Shown in pieces: positions 53,686-61,323 of a DNA stretch of 64,000 bases. The position numbers and the translations under genes were made by a program. The notes below the pieces were generated by a model that saw nothing but the letters and a program-made list of their open reading frames with translations, did not search any database and was not told where the DNA came from. Position 1 is the stretch's first letter, and the number at the start of each line of letters is the position of its first letter. Source of the DNA: Candidatus Edwardsbacteria bacterium RifOxyA12_full_54_48 (lineage in GTDB: Bacteria; Edwardsbacteria; AC1; EtOH8); contig MFFN01000003.1 in assembly GCA_001777915.1 (NCBI GenBank), forward strand, positions 62,001 to 126,000, read 5' to 3'.

Positions 53686-54042
53686 TTGAACGCATACGAA
53701 ACAGTGATCATTTTAGATCCGGCCACCGACGATGCCGGACTGGAGACCGAGATCCAGAAGGTCTCCGAACTCATCAAGCAACAGGGCGGAGAGACCGTCA
53801 ACGTGGAGCGTTGGGGCCGCCGGAAGATGGCCTATCCCCTTAACAAACGACATGACGGCAATTATTTGTGCATCCAGTTCAATGCCCCGGCCGGCGCCCC
53901 CAAGGCCCTGGACCGGATTTGCCGCCTGAACGAGAACGTGGTGCGGCATCTGATAATCAAGGGGCATATCGCCACCACCACCCCGGTGCCCGTCGAAGCC
54001 GTTCCGGTTGAAAGCAAAGCCCCGGCCAAGGGCAGCGAATAA
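53686..54042 (+). CDS. rpsF: 30S ribosomal protein S6
   Basis: A 118-residue S6 with YETVIILDPATDD at the start, WGRRKMAYPLNKRHDGNY and NENVVRHLIIK. The start codon is TTG, with AGGGAG eight bases upstream. First gene of the rpsF-ssb-ssb-rpsR-rplI cluster; the alanine- and proline-rich C-terminal tail is an add-on. Confidence 0.95.
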   Translation: MNAYETVIILDPATDDAGLETEIQKVSELIKQQGGETVNVERWGRRKMAYPLNKRHDGNYLCIQFNAPAGAPKALDRICRLNENVVRHLIIKGHIATTTPVPVEAVPVESKAPAKGSE

Positions 54043-54055
54043 TTAGGAGGGTAAA

Positions 54056-54511
54056 ATGCCTGATCTCAAACTTGCCGAATTAAACCGGGTTTTTATCATC
54101 GGCCGGCTGACCAAGGATCCGGAGGTCCGCCAAACCTCCAACGGCACCCCGGTCACCAATTTCACCATCGCCATCAACCGCAAATACAAGAGCCTCTCCG
54201 GAGAACTCAAGGAGGACACTACCTTTGTGGGCATAGTGGCCTGGCAAAAGCTGGCCGAACTATGCAAGCAGTTTTTGGCCAAAGGCCGGGCGGTGCTGGT
54301 AGAGGGCAAGATGCAGAACCGTTCTTGGGAGACCGAGGACGGCCAAAAACGCAGCACTTTGGAGATCAGGGCCGACCGGATAGAATTCCTGGACCGCGAG
54401 CCCCGGGCCGCCGGAAGCTCCGCCCCCTCACCGGACGGCGGCAGTCCCGAGGGACAGCCCAACGGGCCAGAGATCTCCCCGGATAAAAGCGACGACGATC
54501 TCCCCTTTTGA
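54056..54511 (+). CDS. ssb: Single-stranded DNA-binding protein, copy 1
   Basis: A 151-residue SSB with an OB fold: LNRVFIIGRLTKDPEVRQT, TNFTIAINRKYKS, FVGIVAWQKLAELCKQFLAKGRAVLVEGKMQNRSWE and IRADRIEFLDR. A flexible proline/glycine-rich linker leads to the acidic tip DDDLPF that recruits partner proteins. It is the complete, canonical copy, between rpsF and a second ssb. Confidence 0.95.
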   Translation: MPDLKLAELNRVFIIGRLTKDPEVRQTSNGTPVTNFTIAINRKYKSLSGELKEDTTFVGIVAWQKLAELCKQFLAKGRAVLVEGKMQNRSWETEDGQKRSTLEIRADRIEFLDREPRAAGSSAPSPDGGSPEGQPNGPEISPDKSDDDLPF

Positions 54512-54528
54512 TTTAAGAGGAAAGTAAT

Positions 54529-54909
54529 ATGAGTGAACTACGCGTTCCCACCCTTAACCGGGTCCTGCTGTCGGGCCGGCTGACCCGTGACCCGGAGTTG
54601 AGATATACCCCCAACGGAAGTGCGGTCTGCAATTTCTCGCTGGCGGTCAACCGGAGGCATAAGGACCAGTCCGGGCGCTGGCAGGATGACACCACCTTCA
54701 TCAATGTGGTGGCCTGGCAGGCCATAGCCGAGAACGTGAACAAGTATCTGCATAAAGGCAGCCCGGTGATGGTGGAGGGCCGGCTGGAAAGCCGTTCCTG
54801 GGAAACCGAAACCGGCCAGAAAAGGACCGTCATCGAGATCCGGGCCGACAGCGTCCGCTTTTTGGAAAAAAGCGAAACCGGCCAGGACTCGGCGCCCGAG
54901 GCCGATTGA
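54529..54909 (+). CDS. ssb: Single-stranded DNA-binding protein, copy 2, without acidic tip
   Basis: A 126-residue paralogue directly after copy 1. The OB-fold is intact (LNRVLLSGRLTRDPELRYTPNG, FINVVAWQAIAENVNKYLHKGSPVMVEGRLESRSWE), but the protein ends SAPEAD and lacks the DDLPF-type tip. It should still bind single-stranded DNA and perhaps mix with copy 1, but could not recruit SSB-interacting enzymes by itself. RBS AGAGGAAAG precedes the ATG. Confidence 0.93.
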   Translation: MSELRVPTLNRVLLSGRLTRDPELRYTPNGSAVCNFSLAVNRRHKDQSGRWQDDTTFINVVAWQAIAENVNKYLHKGSPVMVEGRLESRSWETETGQKRTVIEIRADSVRFLEKSETGQDSAPEAD

Positions 54910-54972
54910 CAGCGTCCGGCCGACCTTAAGAAAAACTCAATCTAACATATATTTAAGGAAGACATTCAAATC

Positions 54973-55239
54973 ATGTTGAAAAGAGAAACCAAAGACAACC
55001 CCCGCAATCCCAAAGAACGCAGGGTGTTTCACCGCAAGGACTGCAAGTTCTGTTTGGATAAGGCCGTCCACATCAACTATAAGGACGACAAAAAGCTCCG
55101 CCACTTCATGACCGAACGCGGCAAGATAGTCCCCCGCCGGGTCTCCGGCAACTGCGCCAAGCATCAGCGGATGCTGACCACCGCCATCAAAAGAGCCCGC
55201 CATTTGGCGCTGCTCCCGTTCATTTCCGAACACCGTTAA
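54973..55239 (+). CDS. rpsR: 30S ribosomal protein S18
   Basis: An 88-residue S18 with [45 protein letters not shown], a very conserved core that keeps zinc-ribbon-like cysteines (CKFC and C..H). Such C+ forms bind zinc. The likely RimI substrate encoded in the same window. Confidence 0.96.
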   Translation: MLKRETKDNPRNPKERRVFHRKDCKFCLDKAVHINYKDDKKLRHFMTERGKIVPRRVSGNCAKHQRMLTTAIKRARHLALLPFISEHR

Positions 55240-55262
55240 TCAAGCATTTTAGGAGTAACAAT

Positions 55263-55706
55263 ATGAAGGTCATACTGACCCAGGATATTCCCTCCCTGGG
55301 CAAAAAAACCGAAGCTGTGGAGGTCAAGCCGGGCTACGCCAGGAATTACCTGATCCCCCAGGGCAAGGCCCTTCCGGCCAACGAAAACAGCCTGAAGCAG
55401 CTGCAGATCAAGATCAAGAAAGAGGAACTGCACCTCAGCAAAAAGAAGCAGGAGGCCGAAGAATTGGCCAAGAAGCTCAACGAGGTATCCTGCACCGCCA
55501 CCGTTCAGGCCGGCGAGGATGACAAGCTCTATGGATCGGTCAGCATCCCCGATATCGTGAAGCTCTTGGGCGACCAGGGGGTGGATATCGATAAAAACAA
55601 GATCATACTGGAGGAGCCGATCAAGGCCCTGGGGGTATACAACATACCGATCAAGCTCCATCCGGAAGTGGAGGCCACGATAAAATTATGGGTAGTGCGT
55701 CAGTAA
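55263..55706 (+). CDS. rplI: 50S ribosomal protein L9
   Basis: A 147-residue L9 with MKVILTQDIPSLGKKTEAVEVKPGYARNYLIPQGKA, a long central helix rich in Lys/Glu and a C-terminal domain with LYGSVSIPDIVKLL. AGGAGT precedes the ATG. It overlaps the PTS-like gene by 19 bases. Confidence 0.96.
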   Translation: MKVILTQDIPSLGKKTEAVEVKPGYARNYLIPQGKALPANENSLKQLQIKIKKEELHLSKKKQEAEELAKKLNEVSCTATVQAGEDDKLYGSVSIPDIVKLLGDQGVDIDKNKIILEEPIKALGVYNIPIKLHPEVEATIKLWVVRQ

Positions 55707-56161
55707 AAATATCGTCCTTGCTCAAGGCGGAACGGATTCACCTGAACCTCAAGGCCGCCGGGCGGGATTCCGCCCTCAAAGAGCTGGTGGGCCGGACCGG
55801 GCTGGAAGAGAAAGAGCAGAAGATCCTTCTGGTCAGCCTCAAACAGCGGGAGGAACTGGGCTCCACCGGGATCGGAAAGTCCGTGGCCATCCCCCACTGC
55901 CGCTCCCTGCTGCTTAATTCCCTGACCCTGATCGTGGGACGGTCAAAAGCCGGGGTGGATTTCGACTCCATCGATAAAAAGCCGGCCAAGCTTTTTTTCC
56001 TGATCATAGCCCCGCCCCACGACCCCCAGAACCAGTACCTGATCACCTTGGGCAGGATCGCCCAGCTGGCCAAGGAGCTGTCCCCGGCTGATGCGCTGTT
56101 CACTGCTGACCAGCCGGCTGAATTCATCTCCCGGATAACGGAATTAGAAAAAAATATTTAA
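55688..56161 (+). CDS. PTS EIIA type-2 domain protein (PtsN-like)
   Basis: A 157-residue protein of the fructose/nitrogen EIIA family. The phospho-accepting histidine is in GIGKSVAIPHCRS; the FFLIIAPPHDPQNQYLITLGRIAQLAKEL segment is conserved. No EI, HPr, EIIB or EIIC gene is nearby, so a regulatory PtsN-type role is more likely than sugar uptake. It overlaps the L9 gene and precedes the zinc-ribbon gene by 13 bases. Confidence 0.85.
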   Translation: MGSASVKISSLLKAERIHLNLKAAGRDSALKELVGRTGLEEKEQKILLVSLKQREELGSTGIGKSVAIPHCRSLLLNSLTLIVGRSKAGVDFDSIDKKPAKLFFLIIAPPHDPQNQYLITLGRIAQLAKELSPADALFTADQPAEFISRITELEKNI

Positions 56162-56174
56162 CGATGAGGTCATC

Positions 56175-56522
56175 ATGCATCCCCAAATGGAATTATTGGT
56201 TACGCTGCACGACCTGGAGCTAATGATCAAGGAGACCACCGAAGACGCCGCCAAGGAGAAAGCCATGGGATTCAAGATCGACAGCCTGGAGCACCTCACC
56301 AAGGCCCAGTCCGACGTGGCCAAGCAGGTGGACAAGGATATCTTCTCCCGTTACCAGAAGCTCAAGATCAGATACGGCCGCCCGGTGGTCCCGGTGATCA
56401 ACGGGGTGTGCTGCGGCTGTTACATCAGAATGCCGACCGCCCAGGCCACCAAGGTGGGCAAAAACCAGTCTCTGACCACCTGCGGCAATTGCGGCCGTTT
56501 TCTTTACTGGCTTTCCGAATAA
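56175..56522 (+). CDS. Short C4 zinc-ribbon protein with coiled coil
   Basis: A 115-residue protein. The N-terminal half is helical and charged (LVTLHDLELMIKETTEDAAKEK). The C-terminal half has CCGCYIRMP and CGNCGRFLYW, the C4 zinc-ribbon pattern of the DUF164/CT398-like family, whose full-length members have a longer coiled coil. It is a shortened version of that family. Function unsettled; it is placed in a ribosomal-protein series. Confidence 0.75.
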   Translation: MHPQMELLVTLHDLELMIKETTEDAAKEKAMGFKIDSLEHLTKAQSDVAKQVDKDIFSRYQKLKIRYGRPVVPVINGVCCGCYIRMPTAQATKVGKNQSLTTCGNCGRFLYWLSE

Positions 56523-56545
56523 AATAATCACGAAAGGAGCATACA

Positions 56546-56737
56546 TTGTCTCAAATATGCAATATCTGCGGCAAAGGGGTGGACTTCGGCCATACCATCA
56601 GCCATGCCCATAACGTGGGACCCCGCCGCTGGAATCCCAATATTCAAAAGGTCCGGGTCCTGACCGACGGAAAGGTAAAGCGCATTTCCGTCTGCACCCG
56701 CTGCATTCGTTCCGGCAAGGTTCAAAAGGCCAAATAG
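56546..56737 (+). CDS. rpmB: 50S ribosomal protein L28
   Basis: A 63-residue L28 with CNICGKGVDFGHTISHAHN and RRWNPNIQKVRVLTDGKVKRISVCTRCIRSG, including zinc-binding cysteine pairs. TTG start codon with GAAAGGAG upstream. A terminator follows. Confidence 0.95.
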   Translation: MSQICNICGKGVDFGHTISHAHNVGPRRWNPNIQKVRVLTDGKVKRISVCTRCIRSGKVQKAK

Positions 56738-56750
56738 CACCATCACCTTT

Positions 56751-56785
56751 GGGCTGCAAGGATGATAACTTGCAGCCCTTTCACA
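56751..56785 (+). terminator. Intrinsic terminator after rpmB
   Basis: Stem GGGCTGCAAG/CTTGCAGCCC with an eight-base loop, followed by TTTCACATCATTTTT. It ends the prs-to-rpmB series. Confidence 0.75.
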
Positions 56786-56813
56786 TCATTTTTCAGGAAC
56801 ACCATAGCGGCTT

Positions 56814-57311
56814 ATGAAATATAAATTCTGTCCCCTCTGCAAATCGCCCCTTAAGCATAAAAAGATCGATGCCCATAAACGGCAGGTCTGTCTGGACTGC
56901 GGTTTCATCTATTACCAGAACCCCACCCCGGCGGCCGCCGCCATCATTTTGATCGACGGGAAGCTGGTGCTGGTCAAGAGGAAATACGAGCCTTTCGCCG
57001 GATTATGGTCCCTGCCCTCCGGTTTCATGGAATACGGCGAGAGTGCCCAGGAATGCGCCGTCCGGGAGTCCAAGGAGGAGACCAACCTCAAAATAAAGCC
57101 CGGCCCCCTGGTGGGCGTATACAGCGGGGTCGACGATCCCCGGTGCCACGTCATCCTGGTGGTCTATCAGGGACAGGCCATGACCGGTAATATGATGGCC
57201 GGGGACGATGCCAGCCAGATCGAGCTGTTCAATCCCAAAAACCTCCCCCGGGACATCGCTTTCAAGGCCCACCGCTATGCCATCCGGGACTTCCTGTCCC
57301 GCCAGAAATGA
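56814..57311 (+). CDS. NUDIX hydrolase with N-terminal zinc ribbon
   Basis: A 165-residue protein. An N-terminal CPLC and CLDC pair forms a zinc ribbon as in NADH pyrophosphatases. The Nudix box reads GFMEYGESAQECAVRESKEE with all key glutamates. It probably hydrolyses a nucleotide diphosphate derivative such as ADP-ribose or NADH; the substrate is not fixed by the sequence. It overlaps ruvX by four bases (ATGA). Confidence 0.88.
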   Translation: MKYKFCPLCKSPLKHKKIDAHKRQVCLDCGFIYYQNPTPAAAAIILIDGKLVLVKRKYEPFAGLWSLPSGFMEYGESAQECAVRESKEETNLKIKPGPLVGVYSGVDDPRCHVILVVYQGQAMTGNMMAGDDASQIELFNPKNLPRDIAFKAHRYAIRDFLSRQK

Positions 57312-57739
57312 GAGGCCGGATCCTGGGCCTGGACCTGGGGCGGCGCCGGGTGGGCCTGGCCCTTACCGACGAATTGCTGATCACCGCCCAGCCCCTCCCT
57401 CCCCTGGAGATCAGGGGGATTCCCGACCTGATGAAACAACTGCTTCCCATAATAACTCAGAACAATGTCACCGAGGTTGTAATGGGAAGACCGACCGGGC
57501 TGGACGGCAGCGACACCCACCTGACCGGCTTGGTGGATAAAGTCAGGTCCCGGCTGGAGGATGAATTCAAGCTGCCGGTGCATCTGTACGACGAACGGTT
57601 CACCAGCAAGATCGCCCAGCGATCGATCCATCTGGCCGGAAAAAAATTAAAGGATAACAAGAAAGCCCTGGACAGCATTTCCGCATCCTTGATATTAAGC
57701 GATTTTTTAAAACTTCATGCTGAAAAAAACAGCGATTAA
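57308..57739 (+). CDS. ruvX: Putative pre-16S rRNA nuclease / Holliday-junction resolvase YqgF
   Basis: A 143-residue RNase-H-fold protein with RILGLDLGRRRVGLALTD (first catalytic Asp), VVMGRPTGLDGS, YDERFTSKIAQ and the last acidic segment DSISASLILSDFL. It matches YqgF/RuvX, which matures the 16S rRNA 5' end. The gene overlaps mltG by 23 bases, a common ruvX-mltG arrangement. Confidence 0.93.
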   Translation: MRGRILGLDLGRRRVGLALTDELLITAQPLPPLEIRGIPDLMKQLLPIITQNNVTEVVMGRPTGLDGSDTHLTGLVDKVRSRLEDEFKLPVHLYDERFTSKIAQRSIHLAGKKLKDNKKALDSISASLILSDFLKLHAEKNSD

Positions 57740-58724
57740 AATAACACTGGCGGCCTTGTCGGGCCTTTTTATTTATCTGCTGGCGATAACCTTCGGCACC
57801 AGATCCATCGACCGGGACTGGCAGACCAAAATTATTACCGTCAGGCGCGGGGCTTCGGCCGGGCAGATAGGCAACCTGCTGCATCGCAACGGCGTCATCG
57901 AGCATCCGGCCGTATTCAAATACCTGGCCCTGGCCGGCGGACTGAACCGCAGGCTGAAGGCCGGGCGCTACCGTTTTGACTACCCCCTTTCGGCCTGGGA
58001 GGCATTGGACAAGATCCATAGCGGTGCGGTGGTCTACCACCAGGTCACCATCCCCGAGGGCCTGACCATGGCCCGGATCGCCGGCATCCTGGCCAACGAA
58101 GCCGGGGCCGACAGCCTGGAAATGATCCGGGCCTTCCGGGACACGGCGCTGATGGGTACCTACGGAATAAAGGCCGCCTGGCTGGAGGGCTACCTTTTTC
58201 CGGAGACCTATGATTTTGAGTGGGGGTCTTCGGCCGATCTGGTCGCCCGGAGGCTGGTGGAGAGCTTCTTTGCCAATTTCAAAGCGGAATGGATGGATGA
58301 TATCCAGAGGCAGAAACGGGACCTGCACCAGACGGTGATCATGGCCTCGCTGGTGGAGCGGGAGGCCCAGGTGGATTCGGAGAGGCCGGTGGTGGCCTCG
58401 GTGTTCTACAACCGCCTTAAGGCCAGGCGGCCTTTGGAATCATGCGCCACCGTTGAATACGCCCTGCCCCGGCACAAGAACCGCCGGCTGACCTACGACG
58501 ACCTGGAGATCGACTCCCCCTACAACACCTACCGGCGGCAGGGCCTGCCGCCCGGCCCCATCTGCAACCCAGGCCGAAGATCCCTGGAGGCCGCGGTCTA
58601 CCCGGCCCAGACCAATTACCTCTATTTCGTTTCCAAGGGGGACGGCAGCCATATTTTCACCAGGACCCTGGAGGAGCATAACCGGGCCAAACGCCTGGTC
58701 CAGGAACTGAAAGACCGCCGCTGA
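57717..58724 (+). CDS. mltG: Endolytic murein transglycosylase
   Basis: The 335-residue protein has an N-terminal membrane anchor (IKITLAALSGLFIYLLAI), a LysM-like region and the YceG core: WLEGYLFPETYDF, SLVEREAQVDSERPVVASVFYNRL with the catalytic glutamate, and SPYNTYRRQGLPPGPICNPG. It cuts nascent glycan strands to end peptidoglycan synthesis. Its stop codon lies inside a bidirectional terminator. Confidence 0.95.
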   Translation: MLKKTAIKITLAALSGLFIYLLAITFGTRSIDRDWQTKIITVRRGASAGQIGNLLHRNGVIEHPAVFKYLALAGGLNRRLKAGRYRFDYPLSAWEALDKIHSGAVVYHQVTIPEGLTMARIAGILANEAGADSLEMIRAFRDTALMGTYGIKAAWLEGYLFPETYDFEWGSSADLVARRLVESFFANFKAEWMDDIQRQKRDLHQTVIMASLVEREAQVDSERPVVASVFYNRLKARRPLESCATVEYALPRHKNRRLTYDDLEIDSPYNTYRRQGLPPGPICNPGRRSLEAAVYPAQTNYLYFVSKGDGSHIFTRTLEEHNRAKRLVQELKDRR

Positions 58725-58740
58725 TCCAGCGGCGGTCTTT
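58710..58740. terminator. Bidirectional terminator between mltG and era
   Basis: A perfect 14-pair stem (AAAGACCGCCGCTG and complement) with a three-base loop spans the mltG stop codon and ends in T-runs on both strands. It serves mltG on the plus strand and era on the minus strand. Confidence 0.9.
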
Positions 58741-58743
58741 CTC

Positions 58744-59616
58744 TTATCCCAGCCCCAGGTCCCTCAGGTCGCTGTCCCGCGAACGCCATTTCTTCTTGAC
58801 CTTGACGAACAGCTCCAGGAACACCGGCCGGTCCAAAAACTTCTCTATGTCCCGCCGGGCCGACGAGCCGATGGCCTTCATCTTGTGGCCGCCCTGGCCG
58901 ATCAGGATGGGCTTTTGTGACTCCTTCTCCACCCAGATGGTGGCCGAGATCACATCCTTGCGGCCGGGCTGCTCCTTGAACTGGTCGATCACCACCGCTG
59001 TGGCATAGGGCACCTCGGCCCCGCACAGCTCGAAGATCTTCTCCCGGATGATCTCCGATACGAAGAATTTCTCCGGCTGGTCGGTCAGGGAATCCTGGTC
59101 GTAGAAGGCCGGGCCCTCCGGCAGTTTCTCCAGGATGCCCTGGCGCAATTCATCAATGCCGAACCCCTTCAGGGCGGCTATGGGATAGATGTCTTCGATG
59201 GCCGTCAGGCGGTGAAACTGCGCTATGGCTTTCAGCACCCCCTCCTTTTCCAGCAGGTCGATCTTGTTCAGGACCCCGATCACCCTGCCCTTCTTGTTTT
59301 TTCCCAGGAAGGCCGCATCCTCTTGGGAGATCCCGGCCTGGGCATCGGTCATGAACAGCAGCAGGTCAGCCTCTTCGATGGAGCGGTGGGCGATCCTCAG
59401 CATTTTCTCCTGCAGGGCGTAGCCGGGGTCCAGCAGCCCCGGAGTGTCCAGGAATATTATCTGATAGTCCGGACCGTTGTCTATCCCCAGCACCCGCTGC
59501 CTGGTGGTCTGGGGCCGGCGACTGACGGCCGAGAGCTTCACCCCTAGAAATTTGTTCAGCAGGGTGGATTTGCCGACGTTGGGCCGGCCGGCGATGGCCA
59601 CATAGCCTGTCTTCAT
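58744..59616 (-). CDS. era: GTPase Era
   Basis: About 290 residues. GTPase motifs are GRPNVGKSTL (G1), DTPG (G3) and NKID (G4); a C-terminal KH domain holds GQGGHKMKAIGSSARRDIE. Era binds 16S rRNA and helps 30S assembly. The ATG at 59616 follows GGAG at six bases; an upstream TTG at 59631 is less likely. Confidence 0.95.
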   Translation of the reverse strand: MKTGYVAIAGRPNVGKSTLLNKFLGVKLSAVSRRPQTTRQRVLGIDNGPDYQIIFLDTPGLLDPGYALQEKMLRIAHRSIEEADLLLFMTDAQAGISQEDAAFLGKNKKGRVIGVLNKIDLLEKEGVLKAIAQFHRLTAIEDIYPIAALKGFGIDELRQGILEKLPEGPAFYDQDSLTDQPEKFFVSEIIREKIFELCGAEVPYATAVVIDQFKEQPGRKDVISATIWVEKESQKPILIGQGGHKMKAIGSSARRDIEKFLDRPVFLELFVKVKKKWRSRDSDLRDLGLG

Positions 59617-59695
59617 GCGCGGCTCCGGCAAGGCCGGCCGGAACGCAGCTTTGATCGATCGATCCTCCGGACAGCCGGATTTATACTAAACTTGT

Positions 59696-60205
59696 TCATT
59701 TCTTGTTCGGCAGAAACATTTCGAATATCTCTTTACCGCTGTCCACATCATAGCCGGACAGCCTGATTGAATCGGGCTTGGAATCCCCCTTGGCATAGAT
59801 GAACATCTTTTCGAAATAGGCCGGCCGGCAATTGATGGTCATCTCGGCCTTGGCCACATTGCCCTTAAGATAGACCGTGATCAGCCGCTCCTTAAAAGGT
59901 TTAAGGGTCATTTTGAACATCTTCCCGGTGCTGTCGGGATTGATGTTGTATCCGTAGACCTTGGCCCGCTCGATGAAATTCATGCCCTCGGTGGTCTTCC
60001 CGGTGGAATCCTTGGCCCACATGATCCAATAGACCTTGATGGGGTCTTCGGCGTCAATCTTTCCGTCGGCCCCGATCCGGGCCTGGTAGTAAAGCTTGTT
60101 GGCGTTCTTGGTCCGCTCGATATGGAACAGGGGCTGGGTGCTTTGGGCCAGAGCCGGGCCGCAAAAGGCGGACAACGCCAGGATTGCTATCATCAACTTT
60201 CTCAT
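59696..60205 (-). CDS. Exported DUF4833-like protein
   Basis: A 169-residue protein with a signal peptide (MIAILALSAFCGPALA, cleaved before QS). The mature chain begins LFHIERTKNANKLYYQARIG and continues PIKVYWIMW.KDS, which matches what I know of DUF4833, a family of unknown function common in Bacteroidota and related phyla. AGGAGG precedes the ATG. It lies 12 bases after the NapH-like gene in the same direction, so the two may be linked. Confidence 0.65.
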   Translation of the reverse strand: MRKLMIAILALSAFCGPALAQSTQPLFHIERTKNANKLYYQARIGADGKIDAEDPIKVYWIMWAKDSTGKTTEGMNFIERAKVYGYNINPDSTGKMFKMTLKPFKERLITVYLKGNVAKAEMTINCRPAYFEKMFIYAKGDSKPDSIRLSGYDVDSGKEIFEMFLPNKK

Positions 60206-60217
60206 ATAGGCCTCCTT

Positions 60218-61312
60218 TTATTGTTTTTTATTGGATCGGTCCCATTTTATAGCTTTTACCGGACAATTGCTGAGGCACTGGCCGCAGGCAAAGCAGTCGG
60301 CATGAATTTTCCGGTCATTATAGATTCCCTCCATGGCCCGGGTGGGGCATACCCTGACGCAATTCAGGCATTTGATGCATTTTTGGCGGTTTATCCGGGG
60401 GGATAACAGGCTGAGCTGTTCCACCAGCCAGCCCGCCAGGCCGAAGGGGCAGAACAGCTGGCACCAGGGCCGGTAGAAAAACAGGCTCAGTATCAGCATC
60501 AGCGATATGAAAATCACCCCTCCCAGACCGATATCCGCCAATTCAAGGTTGAACACCTTGAACGGATCGATCAGCCCCACCCAATCCAGGCCCCAGGCAA
60601 AAACACCCAGGACGATGCCGGCCAGCACCGCTATCCGGATGCCGTTGGTCAGCCAGAATGGCAGCTTGAATTTTTCGACCGGGCTGAAGCTGACGGCATC
60701 CTGTAGGGCCCCGAAGTGGCATCCCCAGCCGCAGATGGATTTGTTGGAAACCAACACCAACACCAGGAATACCGCCAGGGCCGCCATCCGGGGAGGAAAG
60801 AGAACCCCTTCTCTCCCATACAGTACGATGGCATCCTTGACAGTGCCCATGGGATTGGGATCGCTGCCCAATATGAATCCGAAGAGGAGAGCCGTGCCGA
60901 TCATCCATACCAGGCGGATCCGGCCGGTGACCAGTTTTTTTACCAGCATGGTGGTGGCCGCCGTCAAAACGGCTATCCACAGGGCGAACTTTGACAATAT
61001 CAGCCGCCAGTCCTTAGCCTTCTCGGTGGCTTGCACCACCTTTATTTTACGGATCACCGATGAAGCCTGCTCGGCAGTGCGGCCGGTCTGGGGTAATTTC
61101 AGCGATGCGGAGGCCGGCTCCAAGCTCAGTCCCTTGAGCAGTTTGGCCTCCGGGATCCCGTTGGCCCGGGCCATTCCCGATATTGTCATTGTGCTGTCAA
61201 CCAGTATGCCGCCAATCCTGACCTCCTCGGCAGAGACCACGCCCAAGGACACCAAGATAGAGGCTGCAACAGCCGTCAGTATAAATATTTTACCCTTCAT
61301 GATATCTACCAT
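60218..61312 (-). CDS. NapH/NosR-like membrane ferredoxin with exported N-terminal domain
   Basis: About 360 residues. A signal sequence (IFILTAVAASILVSLGVVSA) is followed by a soluble periplasmic region of roughly 90 residues (GILVDSTMTISGMARANGIPEAKLLKG), then several membrane helices. Two NapH-type motifs lie at helix ends (SICGWGCHFGALQD and PWCQLFCPFGLAGW). The cytoplasmic end holds two 4Fe-4S motifs (CIKCLNCVRVCP and CFACGQCLSNCP). It could pass electrons across the membrane; the partner is not identified. The start could be the ATG at 61300; AAAGG lies immediately before the ATG at 61312. Confidence 0.82.
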   Translation of the reverse strand: MVDIMKGKIFILTAVAASILVSLGVVSAEEVRIGGILVDSTMTISGMARANGIPEAKLLKGLSLEPASASLKLPQTGRTAEQASSVIRKIKVVQATEKAKDWRLILSKFALWIAVLTAATTMLVKKLVTGRIRLVWMIGTALLFGFILGSDPNPMGTVKDAIVLYGREGVLFPPRMAALAVFLVLVLVSNKSICGWGCHFGALQDAVSFSPVEKFKLPFWLTNGIRIAVLAGIVLGVFAWGLDWVGLIDPFKVFNLELADIGLGGVIFISLMLILSLFFYRPWCQLFCPFGLAGWLVEQLSLLSPRINRQKCIKCLNCVRVCPTRAMEGIYNDRKIHADCFACGQCLSNCPVKAIKWDRSNKKQ

Positions 61313-61323
61313 CCTTTACAAGA

